From: Verrucomicrobiota bacterium
GTDB lineage: Bacteria; Verrucomicrobiota; Verrucomicrobiia; Limisphaerales; UBA11358
Direction: 5' to 3'
NCBI GenBank assembly: GCA_026225155.1
Contig: JAMFSG010000150.1
Location: forward strand, 1 to 11,629
Length of the DNA stretch: 11,629 nt
Part shown: positions 1 to 6,955 of the stretch, one piece after another
Position numbering within the stretch: the stretch's first letter is position 1
How the letters are laid out: the number at the start of each line of letters is the position of its first letter
Program-made: the position numbers and the translations under genes
The notes under the pieces: model-generated
Told to the model about the DNA's origin: nothing
Seen by the model: only the letters and a program-made list of their open reading frames with translations
Databases searched by the model: none

Positions 1-17
1 GCGATGGTAGCAATGTT

Positions 18-2216
18 TCAAAACGCCAGATATTTCAGCATCTGCACTTCGCGTTTGAAAATCAGTTGGATGCGGTTTTGGTCGAACTGCACGGCGATCG
101 GGCAGCGGTCTTGATAATAATCCCACAGCACGCGACCGTTTTTCGGATTGATGCGCGCGATGTGGAGGTAGGGCGGTTTTTGCAAATCCACGAGCGAGTC
201 GTTCAAAATTTCTTCGTCGGTCGGGTTCGGATCGTAAGATTCGACGGCGTAAATAAATTTGCCGGACAAATACGAAATGAAACCGCCGGGTTTGGCGCTC
301 CACAAAATTTTTCCGCGCGCCGGATCAATTTTCAAAAGCACGGCTTGCGTCGATTTCGTGATGTCAATCTGCCGCGAATATTTGATGTCGTCGGGATTGC
401 CGGTCGTCGTGTTGACATACAAATCATTTTGATCGTCAAAAAATAATCCGACGACGCCGACCGACGGCAAACGCCAGCGCGCGTTGCCGGTCGTCAGATC
501 AAACGCGCTCAAAACGGCCTGGTCAAAAACGTAAAGCGTGCCGTTGTGTTCCACGACCGGGCCGGCGCCAAATTGCGATGGCTCAAATCCATTGCCGGTC
601 GAAACGTTGTAAGTCAGCGTCGCGTCCCAAAGTTTTTTGTTCGATTGATCCAACACGATGATGGTTTTGCCGGCGGCAATCACGTTCACGGTTTTGAAGG
701 AAAACAATTGCGGCGGTCCAACGACTTCGCCCGTCCAATCCGCGACGCTTGGCGAATTTGGCAGATGCACCGTTACTTGATAACGGCTGTCGTCTTCCGA
801 GACTTTGTCGCCGCCGTTGTTACGCTGCATTTCATTCAGCGTTTCGTTCGCGACTGCGGCGGTTTGCGAGACATTCAGATTCGGATCGTTGAGCGCGGAA
901 TTTTTCGGCGCGGCGCGCATCGCCTCGCGCGTGACGATATTTTGCTGCAATAATTTCACGTCGAACTGCACAAATCCGTTTTCGCCGGGAATCAAACGGG
1001 AATTTTCCGTCGCGCGCGCCGGTGAATTTTCTTTTCGCGGACGCGGCGAACCGTCGTCTTTGAGCGCGGCTTCCAACTGCTGTTCGTGCGCGTCATTGCC
1101 GAGTAATGCAGGCAACGCAATGCGCGCGGGCAACGACAAATTCTGCGCTTGCGCCGCGACTTTGTTCGGATCGAGCGGCTGGCCGTCGCTGGAAAAAAGT
1201 CCGCCGCCGCCGCTAAAATTATTTTCCGCACCGCCAAATTCCGGCAACGCGGTTTCAGCCAAAATTTTTCCGCTGTTCCAATCATAGTGCGTCATTTTTC
1301 CCGGCGACGCGACCCAGACATCTTCGCCAGCGACGTGCAAAGCGAGTTGGTTTTGCAAGGCGATTTTTGCCTCGCGTTCCTCGGCGCTCGCCAGCGGCGT
1401 GTGGATGTTTTCCGGCTCGCTCGATGCAGCAATTTCGCGCGCGCGTGCATCGTCCCGCCGTTTTACGATGTCCGCGACCTGTTCTTTCGCGATCAATTCC
1501 TGCGACCAGATTGGCTTTTGCGTTTTCAGGTCGTAACGCGCCAGCGTGCCGCCGTGCAGAAAAATGATTTGATCCTGGCCGGCCAATTGCGCGCCGCCGG
1601 CGTAGGCGCGGTCGTCATCCGCGAAGCGCACGGAAAAATAAGTATGCGGCACGGAGCCGAACCACGCATACCAGATCCAAAATCCCAGCGCGCAAACTAC
1701 GGCGAACACCAGCGCGCGAAAAACCCAGGCTGTCTTGCGCCAAAATTGTTTTTCGACCTGAAATTTTTGCTTCGCATAAACCGGCGCGGCCAAGCCTTGT
1801 TGCTCGGCCTTGTTCTTGCACAGCGGCGAACAGAAGTAACCGAACAGTTCCATGCATTGCGGACAGATTGGTTTGCCGCAGACGGCGCATTTTTCCGTCG
1901 CCAGCACGCCGCGATGTTTCGGGCAGTATTTGGAAACAATTTCTCCTGTCGCCACGATTTCCGGCTGGACTGATTCTGTTGGTTTTTCTGAATGTGAAAT
2001 TTTCAACCGCGCAGGAGCAGGTTTGATGACGATGGGAATTTCCGGCGGCGGCGAAACCGGTTGCACATTTTGTTCCGCGAGTTCGCTGCGGATGAGTTGG
2101 TTGACGAAATCCGAGGAATCGAGCCCGCACTGCGGGCAGACGAATTTGATTGGCTGCGCCATTTCCGGCGTGACGTCGAGCGCGTATTTCGCGCCGCAGG
2201 AACATTGGATTTTCAT
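18..2216 (-). CDS. Zinc-ribbon / B-box-like zinc finger membrane protein with PQQ-like beta-propeller
   Basis: A 732-residue protein of unknown exact role. Seen: an N-terminal zinc ribbon (C5, C7, C27, C30), then a second cysteine-rich module (C98, H101, C110, C113, C118, C121, C129, C133) resembling a B-box-type zinc finger. One hydrophobic segment follows at about 163-187. The remainder carries blade-like repeats of the PQQ/WD40-like type, such as LARYDLKTQKPIW (225-237), LSAFDLTTGNARW (569-581), LLKIDPARGKILW (627-639) and ARINPKNGRVLW (687-698). Residues 330-480 form a Gly/Asn/Ala-rich, low-complexity insertion that splits the propeller. Inferred topology: zinc modules in the cytoplasm and propeller outside, probably as a scaffold or ligand-binding platform rather than a quinoprotein enzyme. 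The ATG is 4 bases after the pseudopilin stop, so the two genes are translationally close. No PQQ-dehydrogenase catalytic signature was recognised. Confidence is high for the gene and moderate for the fold. Confidence 0.85.
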   Translation of the reverse strand: MKIQCSCGAKYALDVTPEMAQPIKFVCPQCGLDSSDFVNQLIRSELAEQNVQPVSPPPEIPIVIKPAPARLKISHSEKPTESVQPEIVATGEIVSKYCPKHRGVLATEKCAVCGKPICPQCMELFGYFCSPLCKNKAEQQGLAAPVYAKQKFQVEKQFWRKTAWVFRALVFAVVCALGFWIWYAWFGSVPHTYFSVRFADDDRAYAGGAQLAGQDQIIFLHGGTLARYDLKTQKPIWSQELIAKEQVADIVKRRDDARAREIAASSEPENIHTPLASAEEREAKIALQNQLALHVAGEDVWVASPGKMTHYDWNSGKILAETALPEFGGAENNFSGGGGLFSSDGQPLDPNKVAAQAQNLSLPARIALPALLGNDAHEQQLEAALKDDGSPRPRKENSPARATENSRLIPGENGFVQFDVKLLQQNIVTREAMRAAPKNSALNDPNLNVSQTAAVANETLNEMQRNNGGDKVSEDDSRYQVTVHLPNSPSVADWTGEVVGPPQLFSFKTVNVIAAGKTIIVLDQSNKKLWDATLTYNVSTGNGFEPSQFGAGPVVEHNGTLYVFDQAVLSAFDLTTGNARWRLPSVGVVGLFFDDQNDLYVNTTTGNPDDIKYSRQIDITKSTQAVLLKIDPARGKILWSAKPGGFISYLSGKFIYAVESYDPNPTDEEILNDSLVDLQKPPYLHIARINPKNGRVLWDYYQDRCPIAVQFDQNRIQLIFKREVQMLKYLAF

Positions 2217-2220
2217 GGCA

Positions 2221-2829
2221 TCACGGTTTGGGATTCAATAGCACAACGCCCGGCGCGGTTGCGAGCGGAAACGCGAGCTGCGCCGGACTGTTTTGCACGC
2301 TGCCATCGCCAAAAAGAAAATTGCCGCCGAATTTATGATGGTTGTTGCCGGGCGATTTTCCGTCCGCCGAAAAAATAAATTCGCCGACGCGTTTCGGCTG
2401 CGTGTCCACTTGCCGGTCGGACAACAAAACATTTTGCGTCCCATCGGCGTTGGCGGTCAGTCGTTCGCCCATGTAAAAAGCATAACTGATTTTATGTTTG
2501 GTCAGCGGTTCGCCGGAGGGAATTTCCGAATCGCGTCCGCCCGGACAAATGAAAATGGAAGTGTCTACCGAATATTTGGGCACGAGCAAATTTAATGGAA
2601 CTTCAGAAGTTTGGGCATTCGTGCTTTCCGGCAATTTGCCGCTGAAGTCGTTCGCGTAAATTTGCAGCGCGAGATAAATTTTTTGCAGGTTGTCGGCGCA
2701 AAGTTGTTTTTGCGTGCGCTGATGTTTGCCGGACGCAAAGCCATACATCATCGCCGACAACACCGCAATGATCGCCACCGTGACGAGCAATTCGATGAGC
2801 GAAAAGCCGTTGGGCTGGCGGTATTTCAT
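2221..2829 (-). CDS. Pseudopilin (prepilin-type N-terminal cleavage/methylation protein, H-x9-DG)
   Basis: A 202-residue type II secretion/type IV pilus-like pseudopilin. Seen: a short basic leader (MKYRQPNG), then the class III prepilin signal GF-SLIELLVTVAIIAVLSAM, with predicted cleavage after G8, mature F9 and the conserved glutamate E13. The hydrophobic helix is about residues 9-30. The C-terminal part has the H-x9-DG motif (H165, D175, G176, context HHKFGGNFLFGDGSVQ), typical of the large pseudopilin families of Planctomycetota and Verrucomicrobiota. Known for the family: a prepilin peptidase cleaves the leader and N-methylates F9, and the protein is held in or secreted through the inner membrane. 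No peptidase, ATPase or secretin gene is nearby, so it would use machinery encoded elsewhere. It is followed after 4 bases by the zinc-finger/propeller gene. No clear Shine-Dalgarno sequence; a promoter-like signal abuts the ATG. Confidence 0.92.
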   Translation of the reverse strand: MKYRQPNGFSLIELLVTVAIIAVLSAMMYGFASGKHQRTQKQLCADNLQKIYLALQIYANDFSGKLPESTNAQTSEVPLNLLVPKYSVDTSIFICPGGRDSEIPSGEPLTKHKISYAFYMGERLTANADGTQNVLLSDRQVDTQPKRVGEFIFSADGKSPGNNHHKFGGNFLFGDGSVQNSPAQLAFPLATAPGVVLLNPKP

Positions 2830-2835
2830 GTTTGA

Positions 2836-2864
2836 GTTGTAACGAATTTTCCATTACGTCGCAA
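2836..2864 (-). promoter_or_regulatory. Candidate sigma70 promoter for the pseudopilin gene, near-leaderless
   Basis: On the minus strand, TTGCGA (2864-2859) and TACAAC (2841-2836) are separated by exactly 17 bases, each matching 4 of 6 consensus positions. The -10 box ends 6 bases before the ATG, so a start about 7 bases downstream would give a leaderless transcript. The -35 box lies inside a near-palindrome. The same geometry precedes the upstream GT39 gene. This is inference only. Confidence 0.35.
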
Positions 2865-2870
2865 TGGAAA
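2848..2870. repeat. 23-bp near-perfect palindrome upstream of the pseudopilin gene
   Basis: TTTCCATT and AATGGAAA arms (8 bp each) flank a 7-base centre, ACGTCGC. In the centre two more pairs form (CG with CG) around a single central T, leaving one A/C mismatch, so 10 of 11 positions pair. It lies between the GT39 stop and the pseudopilin ATG and overlaps the candidate -35 box. A tight centre and no T-run favour a protein-binding operator over an intrinsic terminator. Confidence 0.4.
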
Positions 2871-2881
2871 GCCAGAGTGGT

Positions 2882-4597
2882 TCATTGGGAATTTGGCGGC
2901 GAATTCGTGGGTGGATATTTCAGGCCGTAGACAAAAACTTTCTCCGGCGCTGCCGCGCCAAAAGCGAACGGCAATGGAGCGATGGCCGAAGCATAAAATC
3001 CGCCGCCGACATTGGGGTTCCATGTGGCAAGCCATTGTGCGCCGGGAACGGTGATGACTTCGAGCAGCACGGACTTTTGCAGGTCGGGCAGCAGGGTGTT
3101 GGAATTATTGGGTGGCACCGCAAGCAGGTCGCCAGGTTTTAGCAGCGGCTTTTTGAAATCCATCGCGGTTGCGCCCGACTGCTCCATGTAATATTGAAAC
3201 CCCCAATGACCCTGAAACCAAAGTGTTCCCTGACTGCGGCCGTATTTATCGCAAATTTCCTGCGCGCTTTGGCGGTAAGCGCTTGCCACGGAAAAATCCG
3301 ACATGGTTACGCCCCAAGCCAAGCCATAACTGACAACTAATCCGACGACGAGGCTCGGTGGCCAAACCTTTCCTGTTAGCGAGAATTTGTTTTCCAAACG
3401 TCGCGCCACCAGAATGGCGACCGCCGGAGTCAGGGGCAAAATGGAACGGGCATTCACGGTCCAATTGCAAAAGGCGGCGAAGATAAATGTTCCCACCACC
3501 CACATGCATAGCAACAACGAGCGTGCATCGCGGCGACGAAAAATGTCGGACGCCGTCAACATCAGCACGGATAATCCGCCAACGGCCCAGAAGGTCATCT
3601 GGATTTTTACCGGCATCACACTTTGCAGCGCGCCATATTTTTCCCACATGGTGGCGAATGAAAAAATGATGATCGCCAGTGAAATCACGCCAAAGGATAG
3701 CAATATCCATCCGTGCTTGCGCCACAATACCGGTGCAAAGATGGCGGCGGAAGCGGTGCACCCACCGGTGAATGCCAGTGCGATCAATCCATTTTGAAAG
3801 GTTGAGAAACCAAAAAATGCTTTTGAGAAGGCCGCATAGTCCATGGCCCGGTAGAGCAAGCCGTGGCTGTAAAGAATTGAGGTCGCATATTGATAAATGC
3901 CAAGAACGATTAGCGGGGGCAAAAGCCACGGCATCCATTGTTTGACGGGGCGATGGCTGGCCGCACTATAAGCAGCCAGTAATGGCACCAGGCACGCGCC
4001 GTAATATTTAGTCATTTCGGCAAGGGCAATTATCAGTCCGGCGAGGGCGAGTTTGCGCCAATTTTTTTGTTCGATTCCAGCCAGCCAAAAAATGACCGAC
4101 CATAACCAGAATGCCAGCATCATTACATCGCACATCACGGTAAGGCAGGAAACCATGACGACGGGCGTGAATAAAGTAACCAGGGCGGCCAAGCCCGGCC
4201 GGCCGCAAAATTTTTTCGCCAAATGATAAGTTCCCAAAACGACGGCCAGCGCCGGCAATAAGAAAGCGAAGTGCAAGCCAATCTCGCTCCAGCCAAAAAT
4301 CGCCGCTGCCAGCGCGATAAAATAACCAGCCAATGGCGGATTTTCCGTCACATTCCACATCGGAAACGATGTCCAGCCCCATTCGACATCGAAGCCATAA
4401 GGATTGAGCGGGTGAACATGGATTTGTTTCGCCGTCCAAATAAATAACGGATCATCAATATTGAACGGCTTGGCGAGAAAGGGCGCCAGCGCGGCGAATG
4501 TGATGAAGGTCAGCGTCCAATATGGATGCGACCGCAGCCAAATGAATAATCCGGAGAATGAAAAACCTGCGGATTTATTTTGGTCGGCCAGTTTCAC
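2882..4597 (-). CDS. Glycosyltransferase family 39-like integral membrane protein (GT-C fold)
   Basis: Polytopic membrane protein of 571 residues from the chosen GTG, fitting GT39/ArnT-like enzymes that transfer a sugar from a polyprenyl-phosphate donor outside the inner membrane. Seen: a first hydrophobic segment at about 27-42, followed by the extracytoplasmic loop NIDDPLFIW (47-55) with the acidic pair D48-D49 at the usual catalytic position. Next come VHPLNPYGF (61-69) and ENPPLAGYFIALAAAIFG (85-102), then roughly ten further hydrophobic segments and a soluble C-terminal part. The acceptor is unknown. The frame stays open upstream to a TTG at 4729 that would overlap guaA, and no ATG exists before the conserved region. 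I chose GTG at 4597 because a promoter-like box sits 6 bases upstream, as for the pseudopilin. TTG at 4666, with GGAG 8 bases upstream, is the main alternative. The pseudopilin gene follows after 52 bases. Confidence 0.85.
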   Translation of the reverse strand: MKLADQNKSAGFSFSGLFIWLRSHPYWTLTFITFAALAPFLAKPFNIDDPLFIWTAKQIHVHPLNPYGFDVEWGWTSFPMWNVTENPPLAGYFIALAAAIFGWSEIGLHFAFLLPALAVVLGTYHLAKKFCGRPGLAALVTLFTPVVMVSCLTVMCDVMMLAFWLWSVIFWLAGIEQKNWRKLALAGLIIALAEMTKYYGACLVPLLAAYSAASHRPVKQWMPWLLPPLIVLGIYQYATSILYSHGLLYRAMDYAAFSKAFFGFSTFQNGLIALAFTGGCTASAAIFAPVLWRKHGWILLSFGVISLAIIIFSFATMWEKYGALQSVMPVKIQMTFWAVGGLSVLMLTASDIFRRRDARSLLLCMWVVGTFIFAAFCNWTVNARSILPLTPAVAILVARRLENKFSLTGKVWPPSLVVGLVVSYGLAWGVTMSDFSVASAYRQSAQEICDKYGRSQGTLWFQGHWGFQYYMEQSGATAMDFKKPLLKPGDLLAVPPNNSNTLLPDLQKSVLLEVITVPGAQWLATWNPNVGGGFYASAIAPLPFAFGAAAPEKVFVYGLKYPPTNSPPNSQ

Positions 4598-4603
4598 GTC
4601 CGC

Positions 4604-4632
4604 GTTGTAACGCAATCGCGCGGCGCAGGCAA
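4604..4632 (-). promoter_or_regulatory. Candidate sigma70 promoter for the GT39 gene, near-leaderless
   Basis: On the minus strand, TTGCCT (4632-4627), 17 bases, then TACAAC (4609-4604) and 6 bases before GTG at 4597. The -10 sequence, 17-base spacer and distance to the start codon are identical to those before the pseudopilin ATG. This supports the GTG start and suggests a leaderless message. It lies in the 93-bp divergent region shared with guaA, in which I found no convincing guaA promoter or Shine-Dalgarno sequence. Confidence 0.35.
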
Positions 4633-4690
4633 AATTTTTCGCTCGCAAAACTTCCGCTGGCAAAAGAGAATCTCCGTTCAGTTTGATTCC

Positions 4691-6232
4691 ATGAACGAAC
4701 AAATCATCATCCTCGATTTCGGGTCGCAATATACGCAGGTCATCGCCCGACGCGTGCGCGAATGCAGCGTCTATTCCACCATCCTGCGCTTTGACACGCC
4801 CGCGACGGAGATCGCCAAGCTCAAACCGAGCGGCATCATTTTATCCGGCGGACCGTCCAGCGTGTATGCGCCCGATGCGCCGTTGCCGGACAAAAATATT
4901 TTCGCGCTCGGCGTGCCGGTGCTGGGAATTTGTTTCGGCGTGCAACTGCTCGCGCAATTCAACGGCGGCAAAGTCGAGAAAGGTCTCAAACGCGAATACG
5001 GTAAAGGCACGCTCACGGTGAAAGATGCGAGCTGCGCGCTGTTCGCGAAATTGCCGAAGTCATTGCAAGTCTGGAATTCGCACGGCGATAAATTGACCAA
5101 GATGCCGAACGGATTCAAAACCGTTGCGGTCACGGAAAATTCCGAATTCGCCGCGATCGAAAATCGCGCGAAGAAGTTTTTTGGCCTGCAATTTCATCCC
5201 GAAGTTGTCCATACGCCGCGCGGAAAAGAAATTTTAACCAACTTTGTGCACGGTATTTGCGGCTGCGGCAAAAACTGGACGATGCGGAATTATTTGGAAC
5301 AAGCTGTCGAAGAAATTCGCGCGCAAGTCGGCAGCGAAAAAGTCATTCTTGGTTTGAGCGGCGGCGTGGATTCCAGCGTCGCGGCTGCGTTGTTGCACAA
5401 AGCCATCGGCGATCAGCTCACGTGCATTTTCGTCAACAACGGTTTGCTGCGCGCCAAGGAAGCGGAAGTCGTGCAGGAAGTTTTTGGCCGCAATTTCAAA
5501 CTGAAACTGCAATACGAAAACGCGGCGAAACAATTTTTGTCGAAGTTGAAAGGCGTGACCGATCCCGAACGCAAACGTAAAATCATCGGCAAAGAATTCG
5601 TCGAGGTTTTTCAGGCGGCGACGAAACGCGCGGGCAAGGCGAAATTTCTCGCGCAAGGCACGTTGTATCCCGACGTCATCGAATCCGTGCCGATCGCCGG
5701 CAATCCCGCCGCGCTCATCAAGAGCCATCACAACGTCGGCGGTTTGCCGAAGAACATGAAATTTCAACTGGTCGAGCCGTTGAAAAATTTGTTCAAAGAT
5801 GAAGTGCGCCAGCTCGGACTTGAACTCGGCCTGCCGAAAGAAATTGTTTATCGCCAGCCGTTTCCCGGACCGGGATTGGCCGTGCGCATTCTTGGCGAAG
5901 TCACGCCGTCGCGCTGCGAAATTTTACGGAACGCGGACGCCATCGTCGTCGAAGAAATGAAGTCGAGCGGATTGTATTACAAAATCTGGCAGAGCTTTGC
6001 CGTGTTGCTGCCGATCCGCAGCGTCGGCGTGATGGGCGACGAACGCACCTACGATTACACCATCGCCATCCGCGCCGTGGAATCGCAGGACGGCATGACC
6101 GCCGACTGGGTGAAACTGCCTTACGACCTGCTCGAAAAACTCGCGAGCCGCATCATCAACGAAGTGAAAGGCGTGAACCGCTGCGTCTTCGACATCACGA
6201 GCAAACCGCCGGGGACGATCGAGTGGGAGTGA
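4691..6232 (+). CDS. guaA: GMP synthase (glutamine-hydrolysing)
   Basis: Cytoplasmic enzyme converting XMP, ATP and glutamine to GMP, the last step of guanylate synthesis. The length, 513 residues, is normal for the family. Seen: a class I glutamine amidotransferase domain (about 1-190) with LSGGPSSVY (51-59), the nucleophile C81 in GICFGVQLLAQ, and H169/E171 in FHPEV. Then the ATP-pyrophosphatase domain with the PP-loop SGGVDSS (223-229). Last comes the C-terminal dimerisation/XMP domain, containing PFPGPGLAVRILGEV, GVMGDERTYDYTIAIRAVESQDGM and the terminal TSKPPGTIEWE. All catalytic residues are present. FVNNGLLR replaces the common FVDNGLLR, probably a benign lineage difference. I chose ATG 4691 rather than the upstream in-frame start at 4580, because family homology begins exactly at MNEQIIILDFGSQYTQ. 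The last 51 bases are repeated 720 bases downstream. Confidence 0.98.
   Translation: MNEQIIILDFGSQYTQVIARRVRECSVYSTILRFDTPATEIAKLKPSGIILSGGPSSVYAPDAPLPDKNIFALGVPVLGICFGVQLLAQFNGGKVEKGLKREYGKGTLTVKDASCALFAKLPKSLQVWNSHGDKLTKMPNGFKTVAVTENSEFAAIENRAKKFFGLQFHPEVVHTPRGKEILTNFVHGICGCGKNWTMRNYLEQAVEEIRAQVGSEKVILGLSGGVDSSVAAALLHKAIGDQLTCIFVNNGLLRAKEAEVVQEVFGRNFKLKLQYENAAKQFLSKLKGVTDPERKRKIIGKEFVEVFQAATKRAGKAKFLAQGTLYPDVIESVPIAGNPAALIKSHHNVGGLPKNMKFQLVEPLKNLFKDEVRQLGLELGLPKEIVYRQPFPGPGLAVRILGEVTPSRCEILRNADAIVVEEMKSSGLYYKIWQSFAVLLPIRSVGVMGDERTYDYTIAIRAVESQDGMTADWVKLPYDLLEKLASRIINEVKGVNRCVFDITSKPPGTIEWE
6182..6232 (+). repeat. guaA 3'-end copy 1 (attL-like)
   Basis: The last 17 codons of intact guaA, including TGA. 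They align without gaps to 6902-6952 with 46 of 51 bases identical. Longest exact blocks: GAGCAAACCGCCGG with flanks, and AGTGGGAGTGA. This is the left member of the direct repeat bracketing the nucleotidyltransferase/small-ORF pair. Confidence 0.8.
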
Positions 6233-6241
6233 AATTTTTCT

Positions 6242-6754
6242 ATGGCCATCAATCCGCCTGCCGACAATTTGCCTTTGGCTGATGTTTTGCGCGCGGCCAA
6301 TGAATTGGTCGCGGCGGGATTGATTGAAGATTGGGCGTTGGGCGGCGCGCTCGCGGCGATTTATTACGTCGAGCCGTTCACGACTTACGACGCCGACATT
6401 TTTTTTATTCCCAAAGACAAAGGATTAACGACGGGCATTCCTGCCATCTTTGCACATCTCCAAGCCCAAGACTGGCAGGTCGAGCGCGAACATTTTTTGA
6501 TCCGCGGATTTCCCGTTCAATTCCTCGCCGCCGGCGGCTTGACCGATGAAGCCGTGCGCGAGGCGGAGAAATTTGATTACGAAGGCGTGCCGGCCAAAGT
6601 TTTTCGTGCCGAACACATCATCGCCATCGCTGCCAGCGTGGGACGTGCCAAAGACAAGGTGCGTATCGAACAGCTTTTGCAACAGGCCGATCTCGACAAA
6701 TCCTATTTGGCAGACGTGCTGCAACGGCATAAACTGATCTTGCCGAAACTATGA
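6242..6754 (+). CDS. AbiEii/DUF6036-like nucleotidyltransferase
   Basis: A 170-residue protein of the small MNT/AbiEii-like nucleotidyltransferase group, some members of which act as toxins or are paired with antitoxins. Seen: the fold signature ALGGALAAIYYVEPFTTYDAD (32-52), with G34-G35 and the metal-binding pair D50/D52, then FPVQFLAAG (90-98) and GRAKDKVRIEQLL (134-146). At the usual third carboxylate site the sequence has Q93 (PVQFL); I recall PVQFL as common in this subgroup, so it need not mean inactivation. ATG at 6242 follows the guaA stop by 9 bases; no clear Shine-Dalgarno sequence. Its stop overlaps the start of the next ORF (ATGA), implying translational coupling. It lies between two copies of the guaA tail. 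Substrate and target are unknown; family assignment is moderately secure and a toxin role is inference. Confidence 0.8.
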   Translation: MAINPPADNLPLADVLRAANELVAAGLIEDWALGGALAAIYYVEPFTTYDADIFFIPKDKGLTTGIPAIFAHLQAQDWQVEREHFLIRGFPVQFLAAGGLTDEAVREAEKFDYEGVPAKVFRAEHIIAIAASVGRAKDKVRIEQLLQQADLDKSYLADVLQRHKLILPKL

Positions 6755-6888
6755 AACTGGAAATGCGCCAAAAACTCGCCCGCGAACCGTTTGCGGAGAA
6801 AATCCGCAAGGTGGCGCAGCTTATCCGGCTGGCAAAAAATTTCCCGCGCCGCCCCACTAATCCGATAACCATTCGCACTGGCCGATGA
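6751..6888 (+). CDS. Small basic ORF (45 aa) coupled to the nucleotidyltransferase, possible partner
   Basis: An ORF of 45 codons whose ATG overlaps the TGA of the nucleotidyltransferase gene (ATGA, 6751-6754). The protein begins MKLEMRQKLAREPFAEKIRK and continues VAQLIRLAKNFPRR: a basic, helix-prone peptide with the spacing of an amphipathic helix at about 10-30. From memory, short proteins with a PF-x-EKI-pattern segment often accompany this nucleotidyltransferase subgroup, which suggests a partner or antitoxin-like role. No database check was possible. The C-terminal 15 residues (from about FPRRPTNP) look unconserved. The ORF ends 13 bases before the degraded guaA tail, so its end could have been altered by the integration boundary. 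Real but short; function unknown. Confidence 0.6.
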   Translation: MKLEMRQKLAREPFAEKIRKVAQLIRLAKNFPRRPTNPITIRTGR

Positions 6889-6901
6889 AAAACATCAACC
6901 G

Positions 6902-6952
6902 TGCGTCTTAGACATCGCGAGCAAACCGCCGGAGACGATTAAGTGGGAGTGA
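6902..6952 (+). pseudogene. guaA 3'-terminal fragment, copy 2 (attR-like remnant)
   Basis: A 51-bp fragment that would encode CVLDIASKPPETIKWE and a stop, against CVFDITSKPPGTIEWE in intact GuaA. The five differences (6910, 6917, 6933, 6940, 6941) give F to L, T to A, G to E, one silent Ile change and E to K. Five more bases (AACCG) match just upstream if one base is deleted, and similarity then stops. There is no start codon or upstream domain, so it is not expressed as protein. It ends 4 bases before the stop of the convergent membrane-protein gene. Confidence 0.8.
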
Positions 6953-6955
6953 TTT

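Larger units (their letters stand above)
6233..6952 (+). mobile_element. Possible remnant genomic island or cassette integrated at the guaA 3' end
   Basis: A 720-bp segment bounded on the left by the true guaA terminus and on the right by a degraded copy of that terminus. It holds a nucleotidyltransferase gene and a 45-codon overlapping ORF. The guaA 3' end is a known integration site for genomic islands that carry tyrosine integrases, and such islands leave a direct repeat of the gene tail at the far end. No integrase or inverted repeats are present, so this would be a decayed or minimal element. A simple local duplication is the alternative. Confidence 0.4.

Noticed and set aside
1149..1973. 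Plus-strand ORF of 274 codons opposite the zinc-finger/propeller gene
   Set aside because: Arg/Phe-rich shadow with no recognisable motif, while the opposite strand encodes ordered zinc-binding and propeller repeats.
4580..4690. Upstream extension of guaA from the ATG at 4580
   Set aside because: GuaA homology begins at MNEQIIILDFGSQYTQ (4691). The extension has no family match and would overlap the divergent GT39 start.
6889..6955. Intrinsic terminator between the convergent genes
   Set aside because: No stable hairpin followed by a T-run was found. The stretch is explained by the guaA-tail copy instead.
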